Assembly: GCA_903632075.3 (NCBI GenBank)
Contig: CAHIKZ030001202.1
Span: 166,001-230,000, forward strand
Origin: Acanthosepion pharaonis
Lineage: Eukaryota; Mollusca; Cephalopoda; Sepiida; Sepiidae
Direction of reading: 5' to 3'
Length of the DNA: 64,000 bases
A program made the translations under genes and the position numbers. Below the pieces are notes generated by a model. The model saw only the letters and a program-made list of their open reading frames with translations, had not been told where the DNA came from and made no database searches. Shown here piece after piece: positions 48,459-57,989 of the stretch (its first letter is position 1; the number at the start of each line of letters is the position of its first letter).

Positions 48459-49437
48459 GCAACAAAATCGAAAATCACTTCATATGGAGAATAAGCTTAT
48501 TTCAACAGATGAAAATATAGATCATATTGTCTTTCTTATCAACCCTGGCTTAGACTGAGTTTGTATCGGAAATTGAAATTTAACTGAAAAGCTTTAAAAA
48601 AAAAAAAAAGCAGTCAAAAAAATAATGCAAAGTTTAGCCATTTCAATTGTTTTAGTCAGACGAAAGGAATGAGACTGTGGTCAGGGGAAAGTGGAAGGTG
48701 TTTGTCTTAAAAAAAATTTTTTTTTTTTTATAAAACATTTTCCCTTTATTTTTTGACTTGTTATGGTTAAATTTCTATTTCTGACACAAACTCAGTCCAT
48801 ATTGAAGTTGATAAGACAGACGAGACAACCCATATTTTTTGTCTACAGAAATAAGGTGATTCCACATATGAGGTGATTTGGGATTTATTGTGGATTAATT
48901 ATTTTCTCTGTAATAATAAATACATTCAGCTGTTTTAGTGGATCAGATTTAATATTACTAGGAACTAATTGGATTATGTACTTATATACATACACACACC
49001 CTTGTCAAAATCTTAAGACCAGATACAAAAGGGTTAAGAAAAAAAAAAAATAAAATACTGTTCCTTTAATTCAAATATATTTGCAAAACATTTACATTTA
49101 ATTAGAAAATGTATGTATGCGTATATATATATATATATAGCTGTATGATATATACACCTACATAAAAACTTACTTAACATCACCTGAAGAAGTACAATTA
49201 CTCTATTGAAATATGAATGTTTTTCTGTAGCACTTTCAACATTTTTATTACAATCCTTTGTCTCATTTTGATATATATATATATATATATAGCTTTACTG
49301 TTTTGCCTATATTGATTTTTCTTCATGAAATGCAGATCACCTCCAATTTCTTAAAATTTTGCAATTTTCTTTTTCTTCAGGGTTCATGGAATGAATGGTC
49401 ACAACGAGCTTCTGTTGGCCATGCATCTGGAGGTTAA
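27699..49437 (+). CDS. MPST: Tandem-rhodanese sulfurtransferase (3-mercaptopyruvate sulfurtransferase / thiosulfate sulfurtransferase family), seven coding exons
   Basis: Family members move sulfur from 3-mercaptopyruvate or thiosulfate to an active-site cysteine and on to acceptors, in mitochondria or cytosol. Joining 27699-27844, 35939-36134, 40213-40308, 44083-44206, 47207-47338, 48262-48386 and 49381-49437 gives 291 codons plus TAA with matching phases at every junction. The N-terminal rhodanese domain shows VSVNWLRN, LRVLDVSW, HIPGSMYFDLNQCS, THVVTYD and VSFLDGGLRQW. The C-terminal domain shows VVDAR, DHIPHSKNIPYSQLF, the active loop CQMGVTAC and GSWNEW. An AATAAA lies at 49532, about 95 nt after the stop. 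The active loop differs from both TST (CRKGVT) and MPST (CGSGVT), and the usual substrate arginines in the exon 4/5 region are not seen. MPST rather than TST is a choice I cannot prove. Confidence 0.88.
27980..28690 (-). pseudogene. Jockey/CR1-like LINE fragment in intron 1
   Basis: On the minus strand this reads YLGPLDKIQRRISNIIGPDL, the segment downstream of the RT fingers/palm in this LINE family, then a degraded C-terminus. It ends on its 3' side (27985-28020) with the family's GCTTTATTGCCTTGCTTG(A)GGTGA tail. It is related to the copies at 40625, 54420 and 56855. Broken by many stops. Confidence 0.75.
30750..30903. repeat. Degenerate tandem repeat, about 27 bp unit
   Basis: About five or six units of (T)ATAGTAAAATGACCAACAGT + ACATTTT. 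The last two (about 30848-30903) are nearly identical. Confidence 0.75.
32376..32404. repeat. (ATCT)n microsatellite
   Basis: About seven TATC units followed by a short TA run. Confidence 0.95.
32455..32615. mobile_element. Inverted-repeat (MITE-like) element in intron 1
   Basis: CAAGGTACTGCGGTTAA... near 32474 is the complement of ...TTAACCACAGTACCTTG ending near 32594. Arms are about 40-60 bp around a small centre. No coding sequence. Confidence 0.65.
33618..35440. repeat. Pyrimidine-only minisatellite (CT)nCCTTCATTG(T)n in intron 1
   Basis: About 1.8 kb of units of roughly 22-32 bp with core CTCTCCTTCATTGTTTTTT. Local subtypes cluster: TTTCTCACCTTCATTG at 33744-33920, (T)nCACTCTCTCC at 34150-34310, GTCTCTCTCTCTCC at 34310-35180, and TTTTTCTCTCTCTC near both 34540-34810 and 35330-35420. 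It reads open in all three + frames only because the T/C-rich strand cannot form stop codons. Confidence 0.97.
35939..36134 (+). CDS. MPST: Sulfurtransferase coding exon 2
   Basis: Acceptor TTCTGTAG, donor GTAAGA. Encodes HIPGSMYFDLNQCS, LGEYIGNLGVD, THVVTYD and AIRAWWLFR, the core of the N-terminal rhodanese domain. The 8.1 kb intron before it holds the pyrimidine minisatellite. Confidence 0.95.
36250..37167 (+). pseudogene. Tc1/mariner-like transposase relic with deleted catalytic middle, in intron 2
   Basis: ATG at 36431 starts MLSPQQKVFCIL, followed by FRRQFNINTPSPKNIQQWF (helix-turn-helix region, DUF4817-like) and a CLRGIQRSPQ-type segment up to HLKPYRLYLVQ (about 36780). The next recognisable piece is WPASSPDLTV...FFLWGY (about 36825), so the stretch holding the first two catalytic Asp residues is missing. 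The tail reads DGGHIEHL near 37030. TTATTTAAAAAAGAATGATT at 36254 and its imperfect complement (TTCATTCTTTTTGAATAACC, about 37143-37162) look like terminal inverted repeats. Several stops. Confidence 0.75.
37231..37561 (-). repeat. Second tRNA-type SINE family, in intron 2
   Basis: On the minus strand a tRNA-like module (TGGCTGAATCAGTAAAGCA A-box region; GGTTCGATTCC B box, about 37335-37415) is followed by a short tail. The whole unit is flanked by AAGACATTTTTAT at 37217 and at 37562, a 13 bp target-like repeat. About 145 bp lie 5' of the tRNA module, so the head is not at the end. Not a functional tRNA gene. Confidence 0.55.
37600..40205. other. Intron 2, no gene seen
   Basis: Contains short (TA)n runs at 38040-38069 and 38336-38352, a (CT)n run at 39711-39734, and poly-A/T tracts. 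Nothing coding was found apart from the splice acceptor of exon 3. Confidence 0.5.
40213..40308 (+). CDS. MPST: Sulfurtransferase coding exon 3
   Basis: Acceptor CTCTACAG, donor GTCAGA, both phase 0. Encodes YFGHPKVSFLDGGLRQW followed by the inter-domain linker. Confidence 0.95.
40625..40960 (-). pseudogene. Jockey/CR1-like LINE 3' fragment in intron 3
   Basis: The minus strand encodes RKFNANSFFYHTSRLWNSLP and NFKCTINRYL, the characteristic C-terminal end of the LINE ORF2, and then a 3' UTR ending with GCTTTATTGTCTTGCTTGGG + GTGAAATGA (reverse of 40631-40660). It is one of four copies in the window. Confidence 0.85.
41000..44080. other. Intron 3, no gene seen
   Basis: AT-rich. A 43196-43262 segment (CACCTGAAAAAGACCAGTGA, then CATTGTGATAAGAACAACAA) has the look of a repeat end but has no partner I can name. 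Confidence 0.45.
44083..44206 (+). CDS. MPST: Sulfurtransferase coding exon 4
   Basis: Acceptor TTCCCTTAG. Encodes LLRDYGALQRNL and EEQVVDARPE. I place the donor at GTAACA (44207) because only that gives the phase 1 needed by the next exon. A GTATTG at 44191 would end the exon after DARPE in phase 0 and would then require an additional exon. Confidence 0.8.
44955..45815 (+). pseudogene. hAT-like C-terminal (dimerisation) domain relic in intron 4
   Basis: A first frame reads QIELCKIATMFITIIEKLLV and then LVRSLAWLNPGSI. In other frames VERLLVLSYGQASVEREANK resembles the L.LSHGQA.VERGF block of hAT-type C-termini. Downstream, after frame changes, come RYLKDDKKI, a SADNYAEKAE block and a short coiled-coil-like LEEELNAKLDELKK. 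The order matches a mobile-element ORF I have seen as an abundant family in invertebrates. Many stops; a relic. Confidence 0.55.
45816..47206. other. Intron 4 remainder, no gene seen
   Basis: I looked here for a microexon encoding the usual GRF.G..PEPR segment of the sulfurtransferase and did not find one. A TATATATATAAAAATTTT block is duplicated at about 46990-47030. Confidence 0.45.
47207..47338 (+). CDS. MPST: Sulfurtransferase coding exon 5 (5' boundary uncertain)
   Basis: Encodes DHIPHSKNIPYSQLF and DDLKK, clearly the second HIPG-type block. Two acceptors give the same phase: TTTGATAG at 47206 (longer form, total 291 residues) and TTATACAG at 47251 (276 residues). The longer form better matches family length, but its extra 15 residues (SVFASVIFKNIFYT) do not resemble the usual GRF.G..PEPR segment. 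Donor GTAAGT at 47339 is strong. Confidence 0.72.
48262..48386 (+). CDS. MPST: Sulfurtransferase coding exon 6 with active-site cysteine
   Basis: The acceptor TTTTTTTAG at 48261 is chosen over a second AG at 48268 because it keeps phase and gives KLFSKAGVDMQKP, a good match to family sequence. Encodes VIGTCQMGVTACG; the Cys is the expected sulfur carrier. Donor GTAAGT. Confidence 0.95.
49381..49437 (+). CDS. MPST: Sulfurtransferase coding exon 7 and stop
   Basis: Acceptor TTTTTCTTCAG. Encodes GSWNEWSQRASVGHASGG and TAA. The GSW.EW motif closes the C-terminal rhodanese domain. Confidence 0.93.
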   Translation, partial: GSWNEWSQRASVGHASGG

Positions 49438-49531
49438 GTATTTTTTTAAGAGGACATAGCCAGAAGACTTTCCATGCTTTTACTACAATTATATGAATGG
49501 TGACAACTAGCTTTAGTAATTTTCTATGCCA

Positions 49532-49537
49532 AATAAA
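49532..49537 (+). terminator. MPST: Polyadenylation signal AATAAA
   Basis: Canonical hexamer about 95 nt after the TAA of the sulfurtransferase gene; short 3' UTR implied. Confidence 0.6.
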
Positions 49538-49539
49538 TC

Positions 49540-50690
49540 TTATTTTTCTGAACAATTTGTGTCTCCTTATTTTCATTATCTTCAATGTTTTTTGTGTTTT
49601 TTTTTTTGCTACTTGATATAGGTCTGTCAAGGTTGTTATATTAATGTTTCTACCTCTATACTGACCAGGCTAGACAATCAGAAGAGCTCCACAGAAAAAC
49701 ATCAGATATTTAGAAAGTGACAGACAAGAGATGCAGGCATTATCATAGGTCAGGATAATTTGGTTATTTTTGTTAGACATGGATGAATGCTTTTGAGAAT
49801 ATTCAAATATGCAGATACGAAAAAGGCAATTTACAAAACATTGTTGAAGAATTAGATAAGTTTGAATCATCTGATGATAAATACTGTGTTGAAACGTCAC
49901 ATCAAATGTAAACTATGACTGACCCAATTACAGATTCTACACTTACTATATTTTTGTAGGTACTTAACCTTACAATTGAAGATGCTTTCTGAAAATATAA
50001 TAAAATTTAATTTACTATAAAAATTTCTTAATAACATTTTATAAATTTTTGTGTCTCTTAATTGTTTCTACCATGTTCAAAATTTTAGTTAATTTCTTTT
50101 GTGTGTCTACAGTGTACACATTTTAAATTTTTTTTTGTGTGTCTACAGTGCACACATTTAAAATTTTTTGTATCAAATCAGATCAATTTAATTTTAAATA
50201 TTTTCATTTTTCTCAAATAGTGTTTCAGAAAAATATATTGTATTTTGCAAAATTTTTAAAAATGACAATTTTTTTTTATTGCTTCTTTTTTTTAATGACA
50301 ATAAAAAACAAAAAACATTCGAATCAATATATAATTTCTATTTCAAATACACCAGAGTATTTTGCTTACTGGAAATAGTAAAAAAAATTATTTTTTTAAT
50401 CCTTTAGCTTTCAATTAAAATTAAGTCTTCAAGCAAACTTTTTCATTTTTTTTTAATATTCAATTTTAAAACTTACCTATCGAGAATTAGTAGAGGTACC
50501 TACCATAATTAAAAATAATCAAGTAAAACTAAAAGATTTATAAGCATAAAGGGTACAACCCTTGAAGAACATGACCTTTTTAATGATCACATTACATATG
50601 AAAATTTTCTTCATAAGAGTTTAAATAAAAAAATTGAGGATTTACATTTGCCAAAGTTTCCTGTTTTTAACCAATAAAAAATATTTCATT
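49540..50690. other. Downstream intergenic DNA, no gene
   Basis: About 50345-50440 is an inverted, diverged copy of about 25505-25595 (ACACCAGAGTATTTTGCTTA versus TAAGCAAAATACTCTGGTGT), another trace of the dispersed repeat. Confidence 0.55.
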
Positions 50691-50699
50691 GATAATTTT

Positions 50700-53080
50700 A
50701 AATTCTAGAAAATTTTATGAAATTAAGGAGTGGGAGTTAAAAGATTAAAATAATATATATCTTTTTTTTTTAACCAAGATTTTCGAAAAATAATAGTTTC
50801 AAAAATAAATTCACTTATTTGTGAATAAGTCCTGAAAGTTTCATTAAAATCCAACAATTATTTGATTTTTGCAAGAATTTCCAAATGAATGTTATTTTAC
50901 TGGAAAAAAGGCATGAAAATGTCTTATACCAGCTCTGTGACACTATTTAGCTATAGTAATTGGCTAACTAATTAATCATAGAAATTAAATCAAAAAATAG
51001 ACCTTCTTAAAACGAAAAAAAGAGCTATCACAAAAGATAGACTGATCGATGCTAAAAGAAAGATTTTATTTTATTTACAAAAAAGCCCACAAAGAAAGCC
51101 ATGTGTGAGGTCCAGTTGAGTTAATTTATGTCTCGCCAAGGGAGATAGAAAAAAAGGCAGATATGGAATTATCAGCCAAAACATATACCAGTCATAAAAA
51201 TTTTGGCTGGAGATGAATGCCGATACAGTCAGCGAGAATCAATGTTAATTATCTTTCCAATATATCATTTAGTTTTCTTTCTTGGATACAGGCGAAGAGA
51301 AGCAATGTGGCAATTATAAAATTTTGGCATTGTCTCGATATAGATGAAAAGATTGTTATCATTTACTTTACCAACAGATGCTAAGACATCGAATAGCCAT
51401 GTGACAATTGTAAACTTTTGGAAGTCCCCAGAAAATAGTGGAGAATTGAGATTTGACGAGATAAAAGAATTTAATTTCTTAACAAGTCAAGGATTCCATT
51501 ATAAAGCTAACTTAGCGTAAAGAACCAGATGGCAAACTTTAAACAGTGATTAATGAGATGGTAAGAGTGCTGGCTAAGTGACTTTTGGGTGGCCCAGGAA
51601 AAAGAGAACATATGATAAAAATTTAATTGGCAATGTGGATTTCGTAAAAATTTTGACCGATGGGAAAGAATTTTGTAAACAAAAATTCTACATTATAATT
51701 TTAAGGAGGCCAGTATAGCCACACCCACACTGCCGAGAGATCATATGTCATATGGTAGCATGGTGATAGGCAGAGGTGAATGGATGAGAAAGGTGAAGAT
51801 GATGTTAATGCCCACTGAAAGAATTGGTATGAGATATCAATGTGAGAGAGAGTCTAGGAGAATAGCTCTCCTCTGACTTTCCCTCACAAACGATGGAGAA
51901 AAAAATAGGAAATAATCAATTTCCCTGTCCTGACAATGAAGAGATTTCTTGTTAGAAATAGAGATTACCGAGAACCCCAGGCCGCATCAGGCACACACAT
52001 CGGGTTTTGGTCGGTACCCATATAAACAAACAACAATGGGTTGTTCAGCAGTTGAGTTCGAGTCGCAGTTCCGCTCCGGTCAGAGAGAGTTCGAGTGGCG
52101 GGAACCAGAGTGTTGCCTCGCAGAAGCTGAGAGATTCCATAACCTCCAACTTCGCCTAACCTACCCATAGCAAGTTATACTGAAGAACGAAGTTAAGCCA
52201 GCACTTAAAAACTAAACCTGTTGACTTAGAGGACCAACTTGCTTGAAACATAGAAGTGTCACATTTCGTAGGAAACAGGCTGAGAGAAACACACGCTCCT
52301 GTATATAACAGAAGGATAAAATTAAATTGTTATTTCCTAACATACTTGAACCTCTTGGGTTTTTCTTTCATTTATTTTTTTTTCTTTGCGCTTGTGCAAT
52401 GCCACCTTCAATTTGGACTCTGCTTACACTACAGCCCAATGCCAGATTGATCTCGTCTATCTAAGATCAAAGTCACAACATGGGTAGGTTAGACTTGAGA
52501 TCGAAGCAGTTACTACAGTAACCAGACATTGCAAGTGAGCTGGGAATGATAGAGTTGGCATTGAACCGGCACAGCTGGTGCAGCCATTAACATCGACGAC
52601 CAGAATTTGACCCTGGTGCCACATATTGGGACCGTAACCACTGGATTCGACCCTGGACGGCCGAGTGTCACATATTGGTATCCTGACCAGGGGATTTCAC
52701 TGAGTAGCGACGACCACCGAACGATCGGGAAACAGGCTGGTGGCAGTGACAAAGAGTCAACTCCAAAACACTGGTAGAAGAAACCTTACAGCTTCGCGCT
52801 GTGGCTGGGAGTTGACCACAGGCTGACGGCTTAGTGTCACAGATCGATTAGAAGGAAAAAAATTAAATAAAAAAAATAATCAAGATTTTTTAACCCAAAT
52901 TTTGACCATGTTAGAAAGGAGTAAAAATTTTTTTAAATAAATTAAAAAAAAAACTCTGGTCTTTCCTTATAATAATAACATGAATATTTTGACAATGAAA
53001 CTTTTTATTAAGTTTGGGGGGTTTCTTTAATCATGGTATGATTTTTTTTTTTCAGCGAATTACTGGAGGTACTTTTATTT
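50700..53080. repeat. Dispersed AT-rich repeat, copy 2, split by an insertion
   Basis: 50700-50900 matches 26960-27165 and 52885-53075 matches 27240-27424, in the same order and orientation. In copy 1 the two parts are about 75 bp apart; here about 1.9 kb separates them. The extra DNA contains the LTR-like block at 51700-52865. Confidence 0.6.
51700..52865 (+). mobile_element. LTR-like/leader sequence of an LTR retrotransposon (possible solo LTR)
   Basis: GC content rises sharply. A TATA box (CCCATATAAACAAAC, about 52018) is followed by TTGTTCAGCAGTTGAGTTCG, and the downstream region has an internal near-duplication (CACATATTGGGACCG at about 52621 and CACATATTGGTATCC at about 52669) that could be primer-site-like. 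No gag or pol. Limits are uncertain. Confidence 0.4.
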
Positions 53081-53370
53081 TTACGAGGTGACAAATCTGA
53101 AGAACTCTTCTTCTCCTGGATGAATGCTATTATGAGCTAGAGCCTTAATAACTAAAAACCACTTTGACAATTTTCTTTTTTCAATCTAAGGGGGCAAAAT
53201 ATGACAGGTGATGGAAAGATATATCCCCCTTTCCAAAACCAACTTCAAAGAGTTTCTGCCAACATGATACATTAACCAAAGAACTGTGACCAAAACAAAT
53301 CAATGTATATAATTCATAAAGCAGGAATTCTCGAGTTGGGGGTGGTGGAGTCTGGATAGATGGAATGAAC

Positions 53371-53376
<6 letters not shown>

Positions 53377-53430
<54 letters not shown>
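53377..53430. repeat. (TA)n microsatellite
   Basis: About 54 bp of TA. Confidence 0.95.
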
Positions 53431-53433
<3 letters not shown>

Positions 53434-53699
53434 CTTATAAGAGAATAATAGCTCTCCATGTGTATCATGGATGATGTTAGACTGATCACACAGCAGATGG
53501 ACCCTCTTGGAAGGAATTTCAACAGGTATACTACAATGGACAAAGAATGGTTCTACTGAAATCTAATCTGGTGTGTTTGAAATAGAAAATTTCATTAATC
53601 TGGCATTTTGAAGATACGACAACAGCAATTCCAGCTACCAGTCCGCTGTTCCAACTGATGAGAATTGCTAATATCCACCAACGGATCAACAGAGCTATT

Positions 53700-53800
53700 G
53701 CTGAAGGGTCCATCTATGAAACACTACAGTTCAGATGCTGAAGGTAACATCAATCAGCTAAGTGACAAGTATTATATTTGTATTAATTGTGTTTGTGTCT
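53700..53800 (+). repeat. Short dispersed block with conserved frame, copy 1
   Basis: Frame reads GPSMKHYSSDAEGNINQLSD. A related copy at 57825-57915 reads VPSMKLLSQDAEDNIDQLSD. The family is unknown; both may be relics of one mobile-element ORF. Confidence 0.45.
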
Positions 53801-54419
53801 TTACAGTGATTCACCTTGTACAAAGCCTGGAGGCAATGCAAGGTAGAGGGTTACTGTGTAAATGGTACAGCTTATGCCTGTGTGTGGGATGATAATGGTT
53901 AACCCTAGACAGGTTTAGATTGTAGTGATCGGGTAAAGCAGCCTCTTGGCAGTTGGTTCCAGAAGGCAGTGGTTCGTGTGAAGAAGCTGCTCGAGTGGGA
54001 CTTACATCTCACCAGTGGAACATGAAGGAAATGAGGGGGTGTGGTTCGCTATTGTGTGTGTGTGTGTGTGTAAAAATTCAGATAGAAATAAAAAATATAT
54101 TTGTAAAAAGATAATATGAATAAAGACAAAAGGAAAAACTTGTTTATTGATGAATTTTGTCTTCTGATGGACTTCAAAGAGAAAAGGATTTTATTTTGCA
54201 AAAGAAACAGAAATAAAAAATATCGTCAGGTTTTCAAAATTTTGAAATTTAAGAACACTCATAAATATTCTTCAGGTTGTGAAAGTCAAAATAAACTATG
54301 GAAGATGCTAAGTGATGTAATTTAATAAATGAAAGTGAGTAAATTTTGTTAGTGTTGTTGAATATTTTTTTTAATGTAATTTTATTTTATTTTAGTTTGA
54401 GAAATAAATTTATGTATTT

Positions 54420-56115
54420 ATTTATTTTAAAAACTAAAAGGTTTTGGGAATATTTTGCTCATAAATTCTCTTCAAATTCTAATCTTAATTTATTTGATGT
54501 AAATTTGCCTCATTTTCCACTTAGTACCGAGTCTTCATTGAATAATATACATATAACTCCTTCCATGGTTTCAGTTGTCATCTGTAAATTTGATCCTCTC
54601 AAAACATGTGGACTTGATGGTATCCCTGCAATAATCCTTACAAAATGTACTCCTGAACTTTGCTCCTCTTCTCTCTAATCTGTACATCACTGTTTTTTGG
54701 GTTTTTTTTTTTTCTTTCCTGCTTGTTGAAATTACTCTTCTGTTGTTTCCAAGAACTCAGACAAACCATCTGATCGTTCTATCAGCCTATTAGCTTTCTA
54801 AGTGCATTTTGGCAGAGTTCAAGAGGCTATAATCAACTCTGAATTGGTTAATCATCTCACTTCACAGATAAGCAATATGGCTTTCACTTCTCAAGGTAAA
54901 CTGCTGATGTGTTAACAATTATTGTTGAATTTATCAAACTTTAGATAAGAATGGTGAAACTCGGGTTGCAGCTTTGCATATCTCAAAGGCATTTAACAGG
55001 GTTTGGCGTCCTGGTCTTCTTCACAAATTAAAAGGTTATGGTATTTCTGGTCAAATTTTTGAACTGATTTGATCTTTCTTATCCAATCATGAAATGAAAG
55101 TTGATTTGAATGCCTACTCTTCTAGATCTTTTTTGCATTAAAGCAGGCGTTTCCAAGGGCTCTATTCTTGGACCTAGGCTCTTCCTAATTCTCATCAACA
55201 AAATTCCTGATGACATCAGTTCTCAAAATCATTTATTGCTGTCTTAATAGTAAGTCTAATCAGTTCAATAAAGTCAAATTGGCTGTTGATCTCAAAAATG
55301 AACTACTTTCTATTGTTAACTACAGCAAGGAATAGCTTCTCAATTTTAACACTTCCAAAACAAAACTACTTTCTCTTAATCATCTGAGAGGATCCTTTTT
55401 ACCTTCCATCAGCATGGCTGATGCTGACCTTCAGGTGAGTGACTTATTGTGCCTTCTCAGACTAACGTTTTCTGCTGAAAGTGGAAAAATTATATTGAAT
55501 CATTTGCTAGGTTTGCTGCTAAGAAAGTTGGTCCCCTGTGCCATGCTAGACAATTTTTTGCCAGAATCTATCTTACATATCTATAAGTCTACCATTCATC
55601 CATGATTTGAATATTGCTGCTGCTGCTATACATTTAGAGATTCCTGGTATAAACCAAAGAAGAATCAGCAATGTTATTGGTCCTGACCTGACATCTTGCC
55701 TTCAGTCACTTTCCCACTAATGTAATATAGCTTCCCTATGCCTTTTCTATAACAATTTTCATGGTAATTGTTCTGATGAACTTTCTGCTATGGTATCAAG
55801 ACTTTATGAATTTAGACACAGTATTAGATTGGCAGGAAGGTCTCATCATTTTACACTTGAAATGGCTGCTAGGTGTGACCATAAGTTTTATGCTAATAGA
55901 TTCTTCAATCACACCTTGCTTGTAGAACTCTTCTGGATTCTTACTTTCCAGTTAACTTTGATCTTTAAAAAATTAAATGCAATGACTTAATTCTTGTTCT
56001 CTATCCTTGATAGTGTTTTTTTTTATCATATTCTATAACACTCAGTAACTCATTCACATTTTAGTTGCTTTATTGCCTTGTTTGGGGTGAAATGAAATTT
56101 TAAAAAATTTAACTA
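54420..56115 (+). pseudogene. Jockey/CR1-like LINE reverse transcriptase relic (longest copy)
   Basis: Non-LTR RT motifs appear in order across several frames: ITPSMVSVVICKFDPLKTCG + LDGIP (54556-54624), a YRPISLLS-like remnant (about 54780), DKNGET and a KAFNRVW block (about 54950-55010), LKGYGISGQIFELI (55030-55070), VSKGSILGPRL (about 55150-55180), FNTSKTKLLSLNH (about 55345) and the tail RSHHFTLEMAARCDHKFYAN (about 55830-55895). The YADD box is destroyed. It ends with GCTTTATTGCCTTGTTTGGG + GTGAAATGA near 56095, the same 3' end as the other copies. Confidence 0.85.
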
Positions 56116-56239
56116 TTTTCTTTTAATTTTTAAATAATTTTATGTTCATGAATGTTGAGTTAAGAAAGCAGTATGTCTTTTAAGAAAGGAGGTTTATGCA
56201 AAAAATCTGGGGTGCAGATTTTTTTTTATTATTTTGGCA

Positions 56240-56243
<4 letters not shown>

Positions 56244-56295
<52 letters not shown>
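56244..56295. repeat. (TA)n microsatellite flanking PLE copy B
   Basis: Direct TA run up to the element start at 56296. Confidence 0.95.
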
Positions 56296-56298
<3 letters not shown>

Positions 56299-56593
56299 GA
56301 AAAATATGGAAAAACAAAAGTCCGAATATGCAAGTATACTGTTTTAATGTTGTTTCAATGTTGACGTCAGACATTTCGGTCTAGTAGACCTTCAGGACAT
56401 AGTTATTAAAACACAATTAAAATTAGACGATATTCAAGTCAACATGAAAAGACGATAGACATAAGACTAATCAAAACAGAATAACTGAAATTTTTATGAT
56501 CAGCATTCCAAATGTCTGACGTCGACATTGAAACAACATTAAAACAGCATACTTGCATATTTGGATTTTTGTTTTTCCATATATTTTTCTTCA
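56296..56593 (-). mobile_element. Penelope-like element derivative with inverted ends, copy B (about 300 bp)
   Basis: It begins GAAGAAAAATATGG and ends with the complement (CCATATATTTTTCTTC). The interior block AACATGAAAAGACGATAGAC matches copy A (near 5808), but the coding part is deleted. It contains the second hammerhead-like motif at 56358-56400. The left flank is (TA)n. It is a miniature, non-coding member of the copy A family. Confidence 0.75.
56358..56400 (-). ncRNA. Hammerhead ribozyme-like motif in PLE copy B
   Basis: Minus-strand order: AUGUC, CUGAAG, a perfect stem II hairpin (GGUCU-ACU-AGACC), GAAA, a short stem III (AUGU/ACGU around CUG), a GUC site, AACAU. Stem II is better than in copy A, but the conserved A after CUGAAG is missing or replaced by G and stem I has one C-A mismatch. 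It is probably an inactive relative of the copy A motif. Confidence 0.5.
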
Positions 56594-56854
56594 TACTGTC
56601 GGATCTATATCCACATATTTGCTTACATTTATATATGAGAGAGAGACCCCCCCCCACAATTCATACTGCAAAACTATTAATCATCGAGATATGTTTTTCT
56701 ATATTCATTTTAAAATAATTTTGATAAGTAAGTCTAAATATTTTTATACAGCTTCAGGTGGCTGAGGTTTTCACTTCAGAAATGTCTTTCTCCTAGACTG
56801 ATTGGCATCCATGGCTAAAGAGCCTAATCTTTTGGATTTCTTTTTCTTTTAATC

Positions 56855-57430
56855 ATTTCAACCCAAATGAGATGATAATGTCACTAGGATGCTGGGGTGG
56901 GAGTTACAGAGAGTGACAGAGAATGAGAAGACTTTAGTATGAAGGCATGAGTAAAGGACAATAAAACAACAAGGTTCAGGTAGACAGAAAATGGCAATTG
57001 ATATTGTATTTAAATGTTTGAAGATGTTAGGTGGCAGCAAAGCAAGAAATTGAAAGGGAGTTCCACAGGTGAGAAGTGCAAGAAAAACCATTAGAATAAA
57101 AGTGACAGTTCTATCTTGATAGTTCAATAGTAAAACCATGAAACCTAAGATGCCAATCTAGTAGCATGTTTAAATTCATGGAGTTAAAAGACCAGAGAAA
57201 AAAGTTCAGAGCCGTTGCCATGAAAATATTTGTAGAAAAGAAAGAGGGAATCCATGCCACGTAAACAAGAAAGCAACTGAATTCAAGATGCCTCTGGTCA
57301 ACATCAATTACATTACAGATCATTCTTTAGATTTTGTCAAGAATCTCTAGTTATGCAGAAGGAGCACCAGATCAGATATGGCTGCAGTATTCAGTGCCTG
57401 GACAAATAGCAGATTCATAAATGTGCAAGA
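56855..57430 (-). pseudogene. Jockey/CR1-like LINE 3' fragment
   Basis: Minus-strand frames include a CGTPFQFLALLP block corresponding to the LWNSLP region, and upstream pieces around 57130-57400 matching the same family. The 3' end lies at about 56855 with a reversed GGGTTGAAATGATT. Confidence 0.7.
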
Positions 57431-57985
57431 TGGATTCTGATGAGAAAGTATCGTCTGGCACAACAGTGATATGCTTTGTAGGTTTCTGTGATTAAAAAAC
57501 AATATGAAACCAACTCAAAAATTATCAAAAACTTTTTCAGTTCCACATTATTAGATATGGAATTTCTGAAGATTAAAGAAAAAAAAAAATTCTAAAATGA
57601 AATCTGAAATAAATTACTTTGATCCTTCCTATTAATGTCAAGTCACTTAATCCCAAAAGGAAGTGTCACATATGTGTAACGTTGGGAGGTGTATTTGGAA
57701 ATTTCATTTACAAGAAAAAAAAAAGAAAAAAAGAAACCAACCGTACACTAATGAAAACTACAAACAAAAAATATAATCAATTAATTGCTGATCTTCCTGA
57801 TGAGTGGATGGAGAGATTTCTGGAAGTTCCATCTATGAAACTCTTGAGTCAGGATGCTGAAGATAACATTGATCAACTAAGTGATAAATTTTATACTTGT
57901 ATTAATTTATCTATCTATCTATATATATGTACAAAATATATGGATTAAATAGGATTAACACCTTACGCCCCTTTTCTTTAAACAA
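57431..57985. other. No full gene; contains conserved-frame block copy 2
   Basis: A frame from 57619 to 57948 ends in PDEWMERFLEVPSMKLLSQD and AEDNIDQLSDKFYTCIN (about 57795-57905), related to 53700-53800. A short (ATCT)n run follows at about 57908-57922. No family recognised. Confidence 0.4.
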
Positions 57986-57989
57986 TTGC

